22,686 nucleotides of DNA, taken from positions 1-22,686 of the forward strand of contig CAJUJR010000049.1 of NCBI GenBank assembly GCA_910586605.1. Reading direction: 5' to 3'. Made by a program: the position numbers and the translations under genes. This stretch comes from an uncultured Lachnospiraceae bacterium. Lineage in GTDB: Bacteria > Bacillota > Clostridia > Lachnospirales > Lachnospiraceae. Below are positions 1 to 7,394 of this stretch, piece by piece (the first letter of the stretch is position 1; each line of letters opens with the position of its first letter). The notes under the pieces were generated by a model. It saw only the letters and a list, made by a program, of their open reading frames with translations. It was not told where the DNA came from and did no database searches.

Positions 1-30
1 GGGGAAGATATTTTTATTTCCTTAAATTCT

Positions 31-55
31 GTTACGATTGGCTGTGAATAGTAAC
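31..55. repeat. Imperfect GTTAC...GTAAC palindrome (copy 1)
   Basis: This 25-base inverted repeat begins GTTAC and ends TGAATAGTAAC. Pairing from the ends inward gives five matched pairs, one mismatch, three matched pairs (ATT/AAT), one mismatch, then a G-T and a C-G pair around a one-base loop. It lies exactly where the first membrane helix of the downstream permease should be encoded. The 11-base right arm recurs exactly at 10476-10486 and 10584-10594. It resembles a REP-like or operator-like element; its function is unknown. Confidence 0.5.
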
Positions 56-2347
56 GCCGCAACATTTATTGCATGCAGTGCAAATAACATGGTATCCGTT
101 ACTACAGCTTTAGACAGTTTTTTTGATAAGGCGGAGGTGCCGGACTACTGGTTTTGTACGAGAGGCAAAAAGGAAGTTGAAAAATATGAATATTTTGCAA
201 AAGAGAATCAATATGATTTCCGCCAGCAGGAGTTTATATCAATTGACTCCAAAAATGTTAAAGTGAATACAGGGAAAAGGGAAGGAGAAAAATTCCAATA
301 TTCTAACAGTGTATGTATGTCGCAGTTAAAAGACTCTGCGAAACTTTTTGATAATAATGACAAAGTAATAGAAGAGGTGAAAAAGGGTGAAATCTACCTG
401 ACAGCAGATTTATTCCATAATTCCCCAAACCATTTTAAAATTGGTGATGAGATAACAATTACTGATAGTGGAAAAACAAGGACATTCCATATAAAGGGCA
501 GCATGAAAGATGCTATGTTTGGCTCTTCGATGCTTGGGATGACCAAGTTTTTGGTAAGCGGGGAGGATTATAGGTATTTTAACGAAGAAAATGCAGGTAA
601 ATTCTATTCGGTAATGACATATACAGAGGATGGGAAGTTTCTAGAGCGATTTAATAAGCTGGAATTAAATATGTTTTTTAGTGTAAACCGAAGTGGGCTG
701 CGGGTTCTGTACATTATGGACATGGTTACGGCGGCGGTAATGTTAATAGTCAGCATATGCCTGATTTTGATTTCTATGGTCATCCTTCGGTTTACCATTA
801 ACTTTACAATGAGTGAAGAATTTCGGGAAATTGGCGTAATGAAGGCAATAGGAATCTGTAACCCAAAAATCAGGGGACTGTATATTACGAAGTATTTTGC
901 TGTTTCTATGGTTGGCGGGATTACAGGCTTTTTCCTGAGCATTCCATTCGGGGAGCTTTTATTGCAAAAACTGTCCCAGAACATAATTTTGCCGGGCAGC
1001 AGCAACTATTTTATAAATCTTGCATGTGCGTTTTCTGTAGTGGTAATTGTATTGCTGTATTGCTACTTCTGCACTAGGAAAATCAAGCGTTTCTCTCCAA
1101 TTGATGCAATCAGGAATGGGGAAAATGGGGAACGTTATTCCCAAAAAGGAATGATCCATCTGAATAAATCAAATATTCCAGTAGTCCTGTTTCTGGCATG
1201 TAATGATATTCTAAGTAATATCCGGAGGTTTGCTGCGATGCTGGTTATTTTCACATTAGGGATTTTGCTGATTATCATTCCGATAAATACAATTAACACA
1301 TTAAAATCTGACAAACTTCTTTCATGGTTCAGTATGGCAGAGTGTGATCATGTGATCAGCGTTGAGCAGCTTTTTGATACAAACAGCAATAACCGTGCTT
1401 TTGTAGAAGATACATTAGAGGAGGTGAAAGGAAAGCTTTCGGGTAAAGGGATAAAAGCGGATGCCTTCCAGGAAATTATGTTTCGGATGAATATTTCTTA
1501 TAAGGGCAAAAGGATGTCTTCGCTTTCCAATCAAGGGGTTGGGGGAGTTACAACAGATATGTACGCGTATCTGGAAGGGTTCGCGCCCCAAAATAACAAT
1601 GAAGTAGGGATTTCCCATATTGTGTCAGATACGGTTGGTGCAAAAATTGGGGATACTGTCGTAATCAGGAATGGGGAAACAGAGCGCCAGTATATGGTTA
1701 CGGCAATTTATCAGACAATGAATAATATGGGGGAAGGAATCCGTTTTTATCAGGAGGAGGAACTGGATTATACTTATGCTGCGGGAAGCTTTGGGATTCA
1801 GGTAAAATATAAGGACAATCCTGATAAAAAAGAATTAGAGGAAAGGAAAGAGATTTTAAAAGACTTTTTCCCAGACGCCAAAGTCTTTACTCCCGGGGAG
1901 TATGTTGGTCATATGATTGGCGGCGATGTGATAACCAAGGTACAGGATATTAAGCATCTAATCCTTGCCATAATATTATGCATTAATACGCTGGTAACGG
2001 TATTAATGGTAAAAAGTTTTCTTACAAAGGAAAAGGGCGAGATTGCCATGTTAAAGGCGCTGGGTTTCCAGAATATATCCCTTGTCGTTTGGCAGGCTCT
2101 TAGGATTGGGCTAATACTCTTTTTTGCCACAATTCTTGCAACCCTTTTTTCAACGCCGCTTTCCCAGGTTTCCATAGGGCCGGTTTTCCGTATTATGGGA
2201 GCGCAGAATATAACATTTGAAATTATACCTTTGGAGGTTTATGTTTTATATCCGTTAGTTGTGCTGTGCGTAACTATCCTGGCAGGGGTAATGACTGCAA
2301 CACAGATTCGGAAAATTTCCACATCAGAGGCTTCAAGGGCAGAATAG
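38..2347 (+). CDS. FtsX-type ABC transporter permease, N-terminally incomplete or disrupted
   Basis: This is the membrane subunit of a MacB/BceB-like ABC transporter, a group that usually exports or removes antimicrobial peptides, lipids or lipoproteins. It contains two FtsX-like modules. The first has membrane segments at about residues 228-252, 283-305 and 326-345, with the motif EIGVMKAIG at 265-273. After a segment near 398-420 and a second external domain, three C-terminal segments carry the matching motif EIAMLKALG. Family members normally start with a cytoplasmic tail and a first membrane helix before the first external domain. Here that helix is only a remnant (about residues 1-18). 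The reading frame upstream of 38 (GKIFLFP) hits TAA at 23-25, no ribosome binding site precedes TTG 38, GTG 44 or ATG 89, and a palindrome spans 31-55. The gene may therefore be a pseudogene or a shortened form. The ATPase gene starts 38 bases downstream. The family call is firm; the start and functionality are not. Confidence 0.75.
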   Translation: MAVNSNAATFIACSANNMVSVTTALDSFFDKAEVPDYWFCTRGKKEVEKYEYFAKENQYDFRQQEFISIDSKNVKVNTGKREGEKFQYSNSVCMSQLKDSAKLFDNNDKVIEEVKKGEIYLTADLFHNSPNHFKIGDEITITDSGKTRTFHIKGSMKDAMFGSSMLGMTKFLVSGEDYRYFNEENAGKFYSVMTYTEDGKFLERFNKLELNMFFSVNRSGLRVLYIMDMVTAAVMLIVSICLILISMVILRFTINFTMSEEFREIGVMKAIGICNPKIRGLYITKYFAVSMVGGITGFFLSIPFGELLLQKLSQNIILPGSSNYFINLACAFSVVVIVLLYCYFCTRKIKRFSPIDAIRNGENGERYSQKGMIHLNKSNIPVVLFLACNDILSNIRRFAAMLVIFTLGILLIIIPINTINTLKSDKLLSWFSMAECDHVISVEQLFDTNSNNRAFVEDTLEEVKGKLSGKGIKADAFQEIMFRMNISYKGKRMSSLSNQGVGGVTTDMYAYLEGFAPQNNNEVGISHIVSDTVGAKIGDTVVIRNGETERQYMVTAIYQTMNNMGEGIRFYQEEELDYTYAAGSFGIQVKYKDNPDKKELEERKEILKDFFPDAKVFTPGEYVGHMIGGDVITKVQDIKHLILAIILCINTLVTVLMVKSFLTKEKGEIAMLKALGFQNISLVVWQALRIGLILFFATILATLFSTPLSQVSIGPVFRIMGAQNITFEIIPLEVYVLYPLVVLCVTILAGVMTATQIRKISTSEASRAE

Positions 2348-2385
2348 CTAGAGCGTGTTTGAAAACCGCAGAAAAGAGGATGAAT

Positions 2386-3153
2386 ATGAAAACTATTTTA
2401 GAAGTAAAGAATTTATGCAAAACATATATTTTAAATAAGCGCCAGAATAATGTGCTCAAGAATGTGAATTTTACAATTACAGATGGGGAGATGGTAGCGG
2501 TTATGGGACCGTCTGGCTCAGGGAAGTCTACATTGTTATATGCTGTTTCCGGTATGGATAAAATTACGGCAGGGGACGTTTATTTCCAGGAAAAAAATAT
2601 TGCAAATCTTCCTGCAAAGGAGCTTGCAGGTATTAGGCTTGATGAAATGGGGTTTGTCTTCCAGCAGATGTATATGCTTAAAAACCTGTCTGTATTGGAT
2701 AATATCATTTTGCCGGCATGCCAGTCGAAAAAAAATACTGCCAGCCGGAAAGAAAAGGTGCAGTTTGGGCAGGATTTGATGAGGAAGCTTGGGATTATTG
2801 AAATTGCAGACAGTGATGTTAATGAAGTATCTGGGGGGCAGCTTCAAAGGGCATGTATTTGTAGGAGCATGGTGAACCATCCCAAAATAATATTTGCCGA
2901 TGAGCCAACCGGGGCGTTAAACCGCACTTCTTCCGAAGAGGTTATGGAAGAACTTGCAAAAATTAATAAAGAAGGGACTACGGTTATGCTTGTTACACAT
3001 GATGTCAAAGTTGCCGCAAAGTGCACAAGGGTTCTTTATATTGTTGATGGAAACATAAAAGGGGAGTATAATCTTGATAGATATAACTCTTCTGCAGAAC
3101 TTCGGGAGAGGGAACGCTCACTGAACAACTGGCTTATGGAAATGGGATGGTAA
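2386..3153 (+). CDS. ABC transporter ATP-binding protein (SalX/MacB/BceA type)
   Basis: This 255-residue cytoplasmic ATPase is the probable motor for the preceding permease. It has all nucleotide-binding motifs: Walker A GPSGSGKST (41-49), a Q-loop in VFQQ (91-94), signature VSGGQLQRA (148-156), Walker B IIFADEP (168-174) and the switch histidine in VTHD (H205). The spacing is typical of the MacB/LolD/BceA class. I chose ATG 2386 because AGAGGA ends five bases before it; ATG 2380 (MNMKTI...) is the alternative, and the open frame further upstream lies inside the permease gene. The stop is two bases before the preferred start of the next regulator gene, so translation is probably coupled. The substrate cannot be read from the sequence; peptide antibiotic efflux or detoxification is an inference from the adjacent two-component genes. 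Confidence 0.9.
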   Translation: MKTILEVKNLCKTYILNKRQNNVLKNVNFTITDGEMVAVMGPSGSGKSTLLYAVSGMDKITAGDVYFQEKNIANLPAKELAGIRLDEMGFVFQQMYMLKNLSVLDNIILPACQSKKNTASRKEKVQFGQDLMRKLGIIEIADSDVNEVSGGQLQRACICRSMVNHPKIIFADEPTGALNRTSSEEVMEELAKINKEGTTVMLVTHDVKVAAKCTRVLYIVDGNIKGEYNLDRYNSSAELRERERSLNNWLMEMGW

Positions 3154-3155
3154 TA

Positions 3156-3818
3156 ATGACAGATATTCTAGTAGTAGAAGACAATAAAGAATTAGCAGGG
3201 CTTTTATGTGATTTTCTCCGGGCAGAAAATTACATTGTCAGCATTGCAGAGGATGGGGAAAAGGCGCTGCATCTGTATGAACAATATGGTGCAAAGCTTG
3301 TTGTCCTGGATATTATGCTTCCTGGGTTAGATGGATTTGCTGTCTGCAAAAAAATCCGGGAACTTGGGAACACGCCTGTATTGATTGTCAGCGCAAAAAC
3401 GGAAAAGGAGGATAAATTAAACGGGCTTTTCCTTGGTGCGGACGACTATATTGAAAAACCATATGATATAGACATTATGCTTGCTAAAATCAAAGGGATT
3501 TTTAAGAGGCAGTATTCGATGGATGATATTACAGATGGGAATCTCCGCCTTAATAAAGTGAACAGGACAGCGTATAAAGAAAATCAGCCGCTTGAACTGA
3601 CAGCAAAAGAATTTGACCTTCTTTTGCTTTTGATAGAAAATAAAGGGAAGGTGCTAAAAAAAGAATTTATTTTTCGCCAGATTTGGGGTTCTGATAGTTT
3701 TTCAGAACCCCAGACACTGACTGTGCACATCAAATGGCTGCGGCAGAAAATTGAAGAAAACCCGAAAAGCCCGAAAAGGCTCTTAACGGTTTGGGGAGTG
3801 GGGTATCAGTTTTTATGA
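3156..3818 (+). CDS. OmpR/PhoB-family response regulator of the ABC transporter locus
   Basis: This 220-residue DNA-binding response regulator has an N-terminal receiver domain with acidic pair E8/D9, phosphoacceptor D52 in VVLDIMLPGLDG, switch residue S79 and K101 in EKPYD. The C-terminal half is a winged helix ending in the typical OmpR pattern (LTVHIKWLRQKI, then TVWGVGYQF). I prefer ATG 3156, which yields the family-typical MTDILVVEDN. ATG 3147 (MVIMTD...) would overlap the ATPase gene and is also possible. The stop overlaps the next start as ATGA, so regulator and kinase are translationally coupled. It probably controls the ABC genes in response to the kinase encoded next. That role is inferred from synteny; no operator was identified. 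Confidence 0.9.
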   Translation: MTDILVVEDNKELAGLLCDFLRAENYIVSIAEDGEKALHLYEQYGAKLVVLDIMLPGLDGFAVCKKIRELGNTPVLIVSAKTEKEDKLNGLFLGADDYIEKPYDIDIMLAKIKGIFKRQYSMDDITDGNLRLNKVNRTAYKENQPLELTAKEFDLLLLLIENKGKVLKKEFIFRQIWGSDSFSEPQTLTVHIKWLRQKIEENPKSPKRLLTVWGVGYQFL

Positions 3819-5101
3819 AAAGCTTTTATAAGTTTTATGCTGCTGTTATTGCACTGATTTTATTTATTTTTGCTGTTGCGAATAGTATTCTCCTAAAAAT
3901 AGAAAAAGGCGATGCAGGAAGGCCATACCGGGTAGAAGTAGAACGGCTTGCAAAAGAAATTGAGGAAAAGGGCCTGGAAAATATCAGCTTGGGAAAGTAT
4001 CAGTATATTATAAATATTGATGTCTGCCAAAGCTGTAGTGCCTTACAAGGCCGGAAAGGGAAAGACAGATTAAAGGAGAAAAAGGTTTTTTATGAGGGTT
4101 CCGGAAACGATTATATTATCCGCAAGGTTGGCCCGACCCTTTTCCGCTTTGACTATCGGTTTTCTGCTGGCTCTGGGCGAAGCAATCTGGCAATTGCGGT
4201 AAATGCTGCCCTGGGTGTTATGTCATTACTTATATTTGCTATTCTCGCTTATATTCAGCATAATATATTAAAACCGTTCCAGTCCCTGCGCCAAGTGCCC
4301 TATGAGCTTTCAAGGGGAAACCTGGCTGTGCCTATAAAGGAAAGCAGACACCGTTATTTTGGGAAATTTGCCTGGGGGATAAATATGCTCCGGGAAAATA
4401 TGGAACAGCAAAAACAGCGTGAACTTGCCCTGATACATGATAAAAAAACATTGGTGCTTTCTATTTCGCATGATATTAAAACGCCCCTTTCTGCAATTAA
4501 GCTGTATGCGCAGGCTCTTTCCAGGGGGCTTTATAAAGATGCTGCGAAAAAAATGGAAATCGCGGAAAGTATTAATGACAAAGCAGATGAAATAGAAAAA
4601 TTTGTTTCACAGATAATAAAAGCTTCCAATGAAGACTTTTTAAACCTGGAAGCTAAGCAGGAGGAATTTTATCTTTCGGCGTTAGTCCATAAGACTTCAC
4701 AATATTATAAAGATAAGCTTAGCCTTGTGCGGATTTCATTTTCTGTCGGTAGCTATGAGGATTGTATCTTAAAAGGGGACTTTGACAGAAGTATAGAGGT
4801 TTTGCAGAATCTGATAGAAAATGCTGTAAAATATGGGGACGGGCATTCGATTGAACTTTTATTTGCGGAGGAAAGCGGCTGCCAGCTTGTTACTGTAAAA
4901 AACAGCGGCTGTACTCTGTCGGAAACAGAGCTCCCCCATATTTTCGACAGCTTCTGGAGGGGGTCTAACGCTGGGAGTAATGCAGGGAGCGGCCTTGGGC
5001 TTGCAATCTGCCGCCAGCTTATGCATTTAATGAATGGCGATATCTTCGCAGAAATACAGGGGGATGCCATGTGCATAACGCTTGTCTTTATAAAATCTTA
5101 A
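3815..5101 (+). CDS. Sensor histidine kinase with a CxxC-containing external domain
   Basis: This 428-residue membrane kinase is the partner of the regulator before it, whose stop codon it overlaps (ATGA, 3815-3818). A purine-rich GGGGAGTGGGG lies about ten bases upstream. Membrane segments at about residues 8-28 and 124-148 enclose a sensor domain of roughly 95 residues. A HAMP-like linker follows, then an H-box with phosphoacceptor H219 (SISHDIKTPLS), an N-box with N336 (QNLIENAVKY) and a G-box GSGLGLAI (391-398). The sensor domain carries C71 and C74 as CQSC, which could form a disulfide or bind metal. BceS-type kinases of peptide-detoxification systems lack such an external domain, so this is not a standard BceRS pair. 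The ligand is unknown. Confidence 0.88.
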   Translation: MKSFYKFYAAVIALILFIFAVANSILLKIEKGDAGRPYRVEVERLAKEIEEKGLENISLGKYQYIINIDVCQSCSALQGRKGKDRLKEKKVFYEGSGNDYIIRKVGPTLFRFDYRFSAGSGRSNLAIAVNAALGVMSLLIFAILAYIQHNILKPFQSLRQVPYELSRGNLAVPIKESRHRYFGKFAWGINMLRENMEQQKQRELALIHDKKTLVLSISHDIKTPLSAIKLYAQALSRGLYKDAAKKMEIAESINDKADEIEKFVSQIIKASNEDFLNLEAKQEEFYLSALVHKTSQYYKDKLSLVRISFSVGSYEDCILKGDFDRSIEVLQNLIENAVKYGDGHSIELLFAEESGCQLVTVKNSGCTLSETELPHIFDSFWRGSNAGSNAGSGLGLAICRQLMHLMNGDIFAEIQGDAMCITLVFIKS

Positions 5102-5145
5102 TATTTTCTTATGTAAAATCATCTATAATAAATATATTAGAGAAA

Positions 5146-5157
5146 TGAAATAGTAAC
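5146..5157 (+). repeat. TGAA(A)TAGTAAC motif upstream of the VanR-like gene
   Basis: TGAAATAGTAAC differs by one inserted A from the TGAATAGTAAC found elsewhere in the window. It lies 29 bases before the VanR-like start and 17 bases after a TATAAT (5124-5129), for which I see no convincing -35 box. It may be a degenerate family member or chance. Confidence 0.25.
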
Positions 5158-5185
5158 ATTCTTTAAAGAAGGGAATTATAAGATT

Positions 5186-5878
5186 ATGGATGATAAAATA
5201 CTTATCGTTGATGATGAGCAGGAAATTGCCGATTTGGTGGCGATTTATCTGGAAAATGAAGGTTTTACAGTATTTAAGTATTATAACCCAAAAGAAGCCT
5301 TGGGCTGTATTGAAGAAGAAAACCTGGATTTAGCAGTGCTTGATATTATGATGCCGGGGATAGATGGTTTTGCGCTTTGCCGGAAGATACGGGAAAAGCA
5401 TCAGTACCCTATCATTATGCTGACAGCGAAAGGGGAGGAAATTGACAAAATAAACGGCCTGACCTTAGGGGCGGACGATTATATCACAAAGCCTTTCCTG
5501 CCCCTGGAACTGGTTGCCAGGGTAAAGGCACAGCTCCGCAGGTATAAAAGGTACAATGCCGCACAGGAGGCGGATGAGGATATTATAGCCCATTCTGGCC
5601 TGGTCTTAAATATCAGGACGCATGAATGTACCTTAAATGAAAGAGTACTCTCCCTAACACCGACTGAATTTTCTATTTTGAAAGTCCTCTGCCAGCAAAA
5701 GGGAAAAGTAATCAGTTCAGAAGAATTGTTCCATCAGATTTGGAAGGATGAGTATTATACCAAAAACAATACGATCACGGTCCATATCCGTCATTTGCGT
5801 GAAAAAATGGGAGACTCTTTTGAAAATCCCAAGTATATAAAAACAGTCTGGGGGGTTGGCTATAAAATTGAAATATAA
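5186..5878 (+). CDS. VanR-like OmpR-family response regulator
   Basis: This 230-residue regulator begins KILIVDDEQEIADLV and has phosphoacceptor D53 in VLDIMMPGIDG, followed by PIIMLTAKG and the conserved ADDYITKPF. The winged-helix half includes SLTPTEFSIL and ends TVWGVGYKIE. From memory, the sequence follows the VanR of VanA-type vancomycin-resistance clusters almost segment by segment. Together with the adjacent VanS-like kinase, this makes it a member of the VanR subfamily rather than a generic OmpR regulator. VanR normally activates vanHAX or vanG-type genes that swap D-Ala-D-Ala for D-Ala-D-Lac or D-Ser, but none of these is in the window. AAGAAGGGA (5165-5173) precedes the start at a long spacing of 12. 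The target genes are unknown and may lie elsewhere. Confidence 0.88.
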   Translation: MDDKILIVDDEQEIADLVAIYLENEGFTVFKYYNPKEALGCIEEENLDLAVLDIMMPGIDGFALCRKIREKHQYPIIMLTAKGEEIDKINGLTLGADDYITKPFLPLELVARVKAQLRRYKRYNAAQEADEDIIAHSGLVLNIRTHECTLNERVLSLTPTEFSILKVLCQQKGKVISSEELFHQIWKDEYYTKNNTITVHIRHLREKMGDSFENPKYIKTVWGVGYKIEI

Positions 5879-7025
5879 TATAAAAAAACTTGGGATTTTG
5901 CTGCTTGTTGTATCCTTTGGCGTAATCTTGTGTTACGCTATATTGGATTTTTTTGATTCAGCGTTAAATGGCGTTTTGCTTGATTGGTTTGATAAAAATT
6001 TTATGTATGATTATGATACAGGTATAAAATCTTCGGCAAATCAGCGGATATACACGCGCAGCATTCACTGGGGGGCTGTAAAATCGTTTTTATTGATATT
6101 TTCGATTCTTTTGTTGGAAGCATGGATTATTTCTGTTTTCTTTGCAGCACATCTTTCCGCAAAAAAGGCTTCAAAAAAGACGGTAGAAGAAGCTGGGAAG
6201 AAGATACATGCCTATATGGCAAAAGAGGTGGATGCAGAGGAAATTTTTCCTGATACTTATAAAGAACTTGCCGTGCAGATGATGGCGATAAAAACAAATA
6301 GGATGCAGAACGAACAGCGGCTGCGGGAGGAAGCCCAGCGGAAAAACGATTTAATTACCTATTTAGCACATGACCTGAAAACGCCTCTTACGTCTGTTAT
6401 CGGCTATTTAAGCTTGCTGGATGAAATACCGGAAATGCCGGAAAAGCAGCGTGCCCGTTATACAAAAATCACACTGGAGAAGGCGCAGAGGCTGGAGAAA
6501 CTGATAAATGAATTTTTTGAGATTACACGTTATAACTTGCAGCAGATTTCTATAGAAAAAGAAGAAGTTGACCTTTCCTATATGCTTTTCCAGATGGCAG
6601 ATGAATTTTATCCCATTTTCCATGCCCATGGGAATACTGCAGAACTGGATGTAGGCGAAGAACTTATGGTAATGGCAGATTCTATGGAACTGGCGCGCGT
6701 GTTCAACAATATCCTGAAAAATGCCGTGGCATATAGTTATCCTAATACAGCGATTAAAATCAATGCAAAAGAAGAGGGGAACCATGTACAAGTCTCTTTT
6801 TCAAATGAAGGGAAGACAATTCCCAAACAAAAGCTGGATTCTGTATTTGAAAAGTTTTTCCGCTTAGATGAAGCAAGGGCAACGAACACTGGCGGCGCCG
6901 GGCTGGGATTGGCCATAGCAAAAGAAATTGTTTCCCTGCATAATGGCACAATATCAGCCTCTAGTGAAAATGGAACCACTGTTTTTCTGGTAACACTGCC
7001 TCTTGGTACGCTTCCTAACCAATAG
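5856..7025 (+). CDS. VanS-like sensor histidine kinase
   Basis: This 389-residue kinase has two membrane segments (about residues 12-31 and 77-97) enclosing a short external loop of about 45 residues, as in VanS. A coiled linker leads to the H-box YLAHDLKTPLTS with phosphoacceptor H172. The N-box FNNILKNAVAYS (N289) and G-box TGGAGLGLAIAKEI (345-358) follow. Many blocks match VanS as I recall it, including IGYLSLLDE, FFEITRYNLQ and DEFYP. The TTG start overlaps the VanR-like gene and encodes AIKLK, mirroring VIKLK at the start of VanS of VanA-type clusters. TTG 5868 has a better-spaced G-rich ribosome binding site and is an alternative. VanS-type kinases phosphorylate or dephosphorylate VanR in response to glycopeptides or wall stress; here the stimulus is inferred only from similarity. 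No terminator is obvious before the SRP promoter. Confidence 0.88.
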   Translation: MAIKLKYNIKKLGILLLVVSFGVILCYAILDFFDSALNGVLLDWFDKNFMYDYDTGIKSSANQRIYTRSIHWGAVKSFLLIFSILLLEAWIISVFFAAHLSAKKASKKTVEEAGKKIHAYMAKEVDAEEIFPDTYKELAVQMMAIKTNRMQNEQRLREEAQRKNDLITYLAHDLKTPLTSVIGYLSLLDEIPEMPEKQRARYTKITLEKAQRLEKLINEFFEITRYNLQQISIEKEEVDLSYMLFQMADEFYPIFHAHGNTAELDVGEELMVMADSMELARVFNNILKNAVAYSYPNTAIKINAKEEGNHVQVSFSNEGKTIPKQKLDSVFEKFFRLDEARATNTGGAGLGLAIAKEIVSLHNGTISASSENGTTVFLVTLPLGTLPNQ

Positions 7026-7068
7026 TAATCCTTGTTTCGCGGGAATAAATAAAAATGCTTTCATTCTC

Positions 7069-7097
7069 TTGACACATATGGGAACGAAGGATATAAT
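7069..7097 (+). promoter_or_regulatory. Consensus sigma-A promoter of the SRP RNA
   Basis: TTGACA (7069-7074) and TATAAT (7092-7097) are both perfect matches with the optimal 17-base spacer. Transcription should start near 7104, a few bases before the SRP RNA terminal helix. It is the strongest promoter seen in the window, as expected for an abundant stable RNA. Confidence 0.9.
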
Positions 7098-7105
7098 TAT
7101 ATACA

Positions 7106-7373
7106 TTCCGTGCTAGCTGGGGAGTTAGCGGTGCCCTGTACCTGCAATCCGCTATAGCAGGGGTGATGTTCTGCTTCGGAGTTATTATTGCAAAGCAGCC
7201 CAATGTATGTGGCGTTGACGTTTTGGTCTTGCGCAATGGAACCTTATGAACCGTGTCAGGAGGGGAACCTAGCAGCACTAAGTAAGTGTTTTCGTGTGCC
7301 GCAAGGTCGCCGGAACCGAGTTAACAGCATTGGTAACGTTTGTAGTAATTTCTACAACGCAGGATGCACGGAT
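7106..7373 (+). ncRNA. ffs: Signal recognition particle RNA, large Gram-positive type
   Basis: This RNA of about 268 bases is the scaffold of the signal recognition particle, which binds Ffh and targets nascent membrane and secreted proteins. The 5' end CCGTGC (7108-7113) pairs perfectly with GCACGG (7366-7371) to close the molecule. Next to the 5' end is the Alu-domain segment GCTAGCTGGGGAGTTAGCGG with the conserved TGCCCTGTACCTGCAATCCGC downstream. The apical Ffh-binding region reads GTTGACGTTTTGGTCTTGCG, then GTGTCAGG, a GGAA tetraloop and AGCAGCACTAAGT. The length and Alu domain mark the long Bacillus/Clostridium form, not the short E. coli 4.5S form. Ends are estimated from the promoter and terminal helix. 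An open frame starting at 7188 crosses this RNA but is not its product. Confidence 0.93.
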
Positions 7374-7394
7374 TTTATTTTTGGAGGAAATTCA

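Noticed and set aside
3815..5101. Calling the first regulator/kinase pair BceRS
   Set aside because: BceS-type kinases lack an external domain; this one has about 95 external residues and a CxxC, so only a general assignment is supported.
7071..7373. Riboswitch or T-box leader for the downstream gene
   Set aside because: The sequence is fully explained by the SRP RNA, including its closing helix and Ffh-binding apical loop.
7188..7394. N-terminal 69-codon extension of the cyclic-nucleotide-domain gene, starting at ATG 7188
   Set aside because: It lies inside the SRP RNA, encodes a low-complexity Cys-rich peptide unlike the family, and has no ribosome binding site. GTG 7395 has TTGGAGGAA at good spacing.
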